Source: Flavobacterium sp. (lineage in GTDB: Bacteria > Bacteroidota > Bacteroidia > Flavobacteriales > Flavobacteriaceae). Taken from it: 8,547 nucleotides of DNA. Position numbers and translations under genes: made by a program. The notes beneath the pieces were generated by a model. That model had not been told where the DNA came from. It made no database searches and saw only the letters and a program-made list of their open reading frames with translations. Within the stretch, counting starts at the first letter, position 1; every line of letters starts with the position of its first letter. Positions 5,879-8,547 of the stretch are shown piece by piece. Location of the stretch: assembly GCA_019105125.1 (NCBI GenBank), contig JAHRWO010000388.1, forward strand, positions 1 through 8,547, written 5' to 3'.

Positions 5879-7042
5879 ATGAATTATTTTTCTTCTGATT
5901 TTAAATTAGGAATTTTAGGAGGAGGTCAATTAGGAAAAATGTTATTGACCGAAACTCGAAAATTCGATATTCAAACTTTAGTTTTAGAACCAAGCGAAGA
6001 AGCTCCAGCACGATACAGCTGCAACGCATTTCACAAGGGAAGTTTAATGGATTTTGATACGGTTTATCAATTTGGCAAAATGGTCGATTTGTTAACCATA
6101 GAAATTGAAAATGTAAACCTAGATGCTTTAGATAAATTGGAAGCAGAAGGATTACCTATTTACCCTTCGCCAAAAACCTTACGTTTGATTCAAAACAAAG
6201 GAAAACAAAAAGATTATTACGTTGCTAACGATATTCCCACTTCGCCACACCAACGATTTGTGGATTTGAACGATTTAAGAAACGCGTTATCAAAAGACGA
6301 ATTAGAATTTCCGTTTGTTTGGAAATGTGCGCAATTTGGATACGATGGAAATGGCGTTAAAATTTGTCGATCTGCATTAGACTTGGTAAAACTTCCTGAT
6401 GTGGAATGCATTGCAGAAGAAATGGTTCCGTTTAAGAATGAATTGGCGGTAATTGTAGCTCGTTCAGTTTCTGGAGAAGTAAAAACGTATCCTGTAGTAG
6501 AAATGGAATTTCATCCTGAAGCGAATCAAGTAGAATATGTAATTTGTCCAGCTAGAATTGATAAAAAAGTGGCACAAAAAGCTACCGAAGTTGCTTTAAA
6601 AGTTTCAGAAGCATTTCATCATGTTGGATTATTAGCGGTTGAAATGTTTCAAACGGAAGACGATGAAATTTTAGTAAACGAAGTCGCTCCTCGCCCACAT
6701 AATTCGGGACATTATTCGATTGAAGCAAGTTATACTTCACAATTCGAAAACCATTTACGCGCGATTTTAAACTTACCTTTAGGAAATACCGATAGCAAAG
6801 TTGCCGGAATTATGGTAAATTTGGTAGGTGAAGAAGGTTATTCTGGACAAGTAATTTACGAAAACATAGAAAAAATTATGACAATTGATGGCGTAACGCC
6901 ACACATTTACGGAAAAAGAGAAACAAGACCTTTCCGAAAAATGGGTCACGTTACCATTGTAAATAAAAATATGACGGAAGCAAGAAAAATTGCAGAGGAA
7001 GTGAAGAATTCTTTACGAGTAATCAGTGATCAGTCACAGTGA
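5879..7042 (+). CDS. purK: N5-carboxyaminoimidazole ribonucleotide synthase
   Basis: This ATP-grasp enzyme converts AIR, bicarbonate and ATP to N5-CAIR in de novo purine synthesis; PurE then isomerises the product. It is 387 residues. The N-terminal pre-ATP-grasp domain begins with the glycine loop LGILGGGQLGKML (10-22). NKGKQKDYY (106-114) marks entry to the ATP-grasp domain, followed by FVWKCAQFGYDGNGV and EEMVPFKNELAVIVAR. NEVAPRPHNSGH (267-278) carries the metal- and AIR-binding residues. The C-terminal domain includes YGKRETRPFRKMGHVT. The last codons and the TGA stop lie inside a heptamer repeat array (7021-7047), so the final residues SDQSQ are repeat-encoded and probably not conserved. 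A perfect -7 box precedes it, and purE follows after 65 bp with no terminator, consistent with one purKE transcript. The start is the first ATG and gives the usual short lead-in to the glycine loop. Confidence 0.96.
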   Translation: MNYFSSDFKLGILGGGQLGKMLLTETRKFDIQTLVLEPSEEAPARYSCNAFHKGSLMDFDTVYQFGKMVDLLTIEIENVNLDALDKLEAEGLPIYPSPKTLRLIQNKGKQKDYYVANDIPTSPHQRFVDLNDLRNALSKDELEFPFVWKCAQFGYDGNGVKICRSALDLVKLPDVECIAEEMVPFKNELAVIVARSVSGEVKTYPVVEMEFHPEANQVEYVICPARIDKKVAQKATEVALKVSEAFHHVGLLAVEMFQTEDDEILVNEVAPRPHNSGHYSIEASYTSQFENHLRAILNLPLGNTDSKVAGIMVNLVGEEGYSGQVIYENIEKIMTIDGVTPHIYGKRETRPFRKMGHVTIVNKNMTEARKIAEEVKNSLRVISDQSQ

Positions 7043-7047
7043 TCAGT
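7021..7047 (-). repeat. Heptamer repeat array overlapping the purK stop codon (3 heptamers and one hexamer)
   Basis: On the minus strand the units begin ACTG at steps of 7, 6 and 7 nt: ACTGATC, ACTGTG, ACTGATC, ACTGATT. On the plus strand this is a 13-nt direct repeat (CAGTGATCAGTCA at 7024-7036, and 7037-7049 with one mismatch). The purK stop TGA (7040-7042) comes from the second copy; the same TGA in the first copy is out of frame. The repeat thus sets the C-terminus of PurK. Confidence 0.75.
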
Positions 7048-7076
7048 CGAATTTGGTATTTTTAAAAACTAAATTA

Positions 7077-7104
7077 ACTTGAAACCTTAAACTTGAAACT
7101 ATAA
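7077..7104 (+). repeat. Heptamer repeat array immediately upstream of purE (4 units)
   Basis: Four in-phase 7-nt units begin AC[TC]: ACTTGAA occurs twice and two diverged units complete the set. A further ACTAAAT at 7068-7074 is separated from them by 2 nt. The array ends 3 nt before the purE ATG and so occupies the whole ribosome-binding region. No Shine-Dalgarno-like sequence is present, which is usual in this phylum. Confidence 0.65.
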
Positions 7105-7107
7105 AAA

Positions 7108-7590
7108 ATGAGCAAAGTAGCCATCATAATGGGAAGCATTTCGGATATGCCAGTAATGCAAGAAGCCATCGACATATTAAAAGGATTTGATATTGAAACC
7201 GAAGTAGATATTGTTTCGGCACACAGAACTCCTGAAAAATTATTTGATTTTAGTAAAAATGCCCATGAAAGAGGTATTTCAGTAATTATTGCTGGGGCTG
7301 GTGGTGCGGCTCACTTACCTGGAATGGTTGCTTCTATGTCGCCACTTCCTGTAATTGGCGTTCCTGTAAAATCGAGTAATTCTATGGATGGATGGGATTC
7401 GGTTTTATCCATTTTACAAATGCCTGGAGGAGTTCCTGTGGCAACTGTTGCATTAAATGGCGCTAAAAACGCTGGAATCTTAGCTGCACAAATTATCGGA
7501 AGTTCTGATAAATGTGTTTTAGATAAAATCATTACTTACAAAGAAGGACTAAAACAAGCCGTTTTAAAAGCTTCGGAAGGATTGAAATAA
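7108..7590 (+). CDS. purE: N5-carboxyaminoimidazole ribonucleotide mutase (class I PurE)
   Basis: It converts N5-CAIR to CAIR, the step after PurK, in the cytoplasm; class I PurE is an octamer. At 160 residues it is of normal length. The nucleotide-binding loop MGSISDMP is at residues 8-15. The SAHRTPE motif at 37-43 carries the catalytic His39 (His45 of the E. coli enzyme). The GAGGAAHLPGM motif is at 63-73, and GVPVKSSNSMDGWDSVLSILQMPGGVPVATV forms the central active-site block. Pairing with purK supports the class I mutase reaction rather than the class II carboxylase. The start ATG gives the usual position of the first strand. It lies 65 bp after purK with no terminator between, and a perfect hairpin follows 9 nt after its stop codon. 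Confidence 0.97.
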   Translation: MSKVAIIMGSISDMPVMQEAIDILKGFDIETEVDIVSAHRTPEKLFDFSKNAHERGISVIIAGAGGAAHLPGMVASMSPLPVIGVPVKSSNSMDGWDSVLSILQMPGGVPVATVALNGAKNAGILAAQIIGSSDKCVLDKIITYKEGLKQAVLKASEGLK

Positions 7591-7599
7591 AAACAGAAA

Positions 7600-7625
7600 A
7601 CCCCAAAATAGTATTATTTTGGGGT
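7600..7625 (+). terminator. Perfect 11-bp hairpin after purE
   Basis: The stem ACCCCAAAATA pairs exactly with TATTTTGGGGT around a 4-nt loop (7611-7614). It lies 9 nt after the purE stop codon. A classical T-tract is missing on the plus strand (TCTCTAC follows), whereas on the minus strand the flank is T-rich. It most likely ends or 3'-stabilises the purKE message, but termination may be incomplete. Confidence 0.7.
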
Positions 7626-7679
7626 CTCTACTCACAATTAAGTGACAACTATAAAAAATTCTACTCTCTCTTATTTGGA

Positions 7680-7736
7680 ATGAAATGAGATTCACAAATC
7701 ATTTCATCGACAAAATTATACACTTTATCGATAAAA
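7680..7736. promoter_or_regulatory. Cluster of operator-like repeats upstream of the M3 peptidase gene
   Basis: Three symmetric or repeated elements lie within 57 bp. A 9-bp perfect inverted repeat, ATGAAATGA / TCATTTCAT, has arms at 7680-7688 and 7699-7707 with a 10-nt spacer. Two direct copies of ATCGAYAAAA (7706-7715 and 7727-7736) are offset by 21 bp, about two helical turns. A 12-bp perfect palindrome, TTTATCGATAAA, is at 7724-7735. No good TAnnTTTG box is seen between them and the ATG at 7747. They may bind a regulator, but AT-rich sequence makes chance palindromes fairly common. Confidence 0.35.
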
Positions 7737-7746
7737 ACAAATTTTT

Positions 7747-8547
7747 ATGACACTTTTTTTAAAAAAATTTGACACAAAACACAACACAGCGCCTTTTAGT
7801 AAGATTAAACTTTCAGATTATAAAGAAGCTTTTCAAAAAACAATTGAATTAGCAAAAGAAGAAATTGATACAATAATTAAAAATCCAAATGCACCAACTT
7901 TTTCTAATACAATCGAAGCTTTGGATTATTCTGGAGAGCAATTAGATCGTTTATCGAATATTTTCTTCAATTTGAATTCAGCCGAAACTTGTGATGAAAT
8001 GCAAAAAATCGCACAAGAAGTTTCGCCTTTACTTACTGCTTTTAGTAACGATATTGCTTTAAACGAAGATTTATTTAAACGTGTAAAAGCAGTTTATGAT
8101 CAAAAAGACACTTTAACATTATCTACCGAACAAGCCACTTTGCTAGATAAAAAATTCAAAGGTTTTTCCAGAAATGGTGCTTTACTTTCGGAAGAAGACA
8201 AATTAAAACTACGCGAAATTGATACCGAGTTAGCAAAATTAAAACTGACTTTCGGAGAAAACGTTTTGGCAGAAACTAATAACTATCAACTGCATATTAC
8301 CAACGAAGCTGATTTGAAAGGTTTGCCTGATGGTGCTAAAGAAATGGCAGCTAGTTTGGCTAAATCTAAAAACTTAGAAGGTTGGGTTTTTACATTAGAT
8401 TTCCCAAGTTATTTACCTTTCGTAACCTATGTTGAAAATCGGGAATTGCGAAAAGAAATCGCTATTGCAGCTGGAAAAAAATCGTTTCAGAGTAATGAAT
8501 TCGATAATCAAGAAAATGTAAAACGTATTGTAGAATTACGTCATAAA
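7747..8547 (+). CDS. M3 family oligopeptidase / peptidyl-dipeptidase (Dcp type), 3' end outside window
   Basis: The first 267 codons are present and the frame stays open to the window edge; family members are about 670-700 residues. M3 peptidases are zinc enzymes that degrade short peptides, releasing C-terminal dipeptides (Dcp) or cutting internally (oligopeptidase A). The visible part is the helical N-terminal region with the family's recognisable pattern: APFSKIKLSDYKEAFQKTIE (15-34), the NPNAPTFSNTIEALDYSGEQLDR stretch (46-68), NIFFNLNSAET (71-81), and LSEEDKLKLREIDTELAKLKLTFGENVL (147-174). The zinc motif HExxH lies in the missing part, so activity and the Dcp versus OpdA distinction cannot be judged here. 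There is no signal peptide, suggesting a cytoplasmic enzyme. The ATG at 7747 is the first in frame and puts the FSKIK motif at the normal place. It follows purE after a hairpin and 156 bp, so it is probably a separate transcription unit. Confidence 0.93.
   Translation, partial: MTLFLKKFDTKHNTAPFSKIKLSDYKEAFQKTIELAKEEIDTIIKNPNAPTFSNTIEALDYSGEQLDRLSNIFFNLNSAETCDEMQKIAQEVSPLLTAFSNDIALNEDLFKRVKAVYDQKDTLTLSTEQATLLDKKFKGFSRNGALLSEEDKLKLREIDTELAKLKLTFGENVLAETNNYQLHITNEADLKGLPDGAKEMAASLAKSKNLEGWVFTLDFPSYLPFVTYVENRELRKEIAIAAGKKSFQSNEFDNQENVKRIVELRHK

Noticed and set aside
6217..6411. 64-codon open frame on the minus strand
   Set aside because: It is entirely antisense to the ATP-grasp part of purK and has no motif.
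2484..7104. CRISPR-like reading of the short repeats
   Set aside because: The units are 7 nt and directly tandem with no spacers, and no cas gene is present.
7311..7532. 73-codon open frame on the minus strand
   Set aside because: It is entirely antisense to the conserved core of purE and has no independent support.
1..8547. A novel multi-gene system such as defence, secretion or a biosynthetic cluster
   Set aside because: Eight of the nine genes belong to well-known families, mostly housekeeping, and the remaining one is a single small helical protein without a partner gene that would suggest a system.

Overview
The window is a low-GC stretch of ordinary chromosome from a member of the Bacteroidota, most likely a Flavobacterium or close relative in the Flavobacteriaceae. 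The evidence is threefold: the ObgE, Adk and Hpt sequences look flavobacterial, Bacteroidota-type -7 boxes (TAnnTTTG) precede several genes, and an S46 dipeptidyl-peptidase gene is present. That peptidase family is characteristic of Bacteroidota and some Proteobacteria. No phage, plasmid, transposon, CRISPR, rRNA or tRNA gene is visible. Nine protein genes are supported: seven complete, and one cut by each window edge.

Left block, all on the minus strand and read from right to left: hpt (5167-4637), adk (4588-4013), a CNNM/CBS/CorC-type membrane protein gene (3893-2619), obgE (2472-1462), then an S46 exopeptidase gene (1284 to beyond base 1). hpt and adk form a purine salvage and nucleotide interconversion pair. 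A strong terminator follows adk, a second hairpin lies in front of the membrane protein gene, and another terminator follows obgE.

Right block, all on the plus strand: an uncharacterised all-helical protein (5264-5812), purK (5879-7042), purE (7108-7590), a perfect hairpin, and the 5' part of an M3 (Dcp-type) oligopeptidase gene (7747 to beyond 8547). PurK and PurE carry out consecutive steps of de novo IMP synthesis. With hpt and adk on the other side of the divergent intergenic region (5168-5263), this makes a purine-metabolism neighbourhood: AIR to CAIR, hypoxanthine/guanine salvage, and AMP/ADP balance.

Nothing in the window looks like a new defence, mobile or biosynthetic system. The most unusual signal is non-coding. 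Five short arrays of a degenerate heptamer (roughly ACTRAAY/ACTGATC) occur at 2484-2504, 2589-2616, 5818-5852, 7021-7047 and 7077-7104. They lie in both orientations, and each abuts or overlaps a gene end. One array supplies the last codons and stop codon of purK, one inflates the apparent N-terminus of obgE, one sits directly upstream of the purK -7 box, and one ends 3 nt before the purE start codon.
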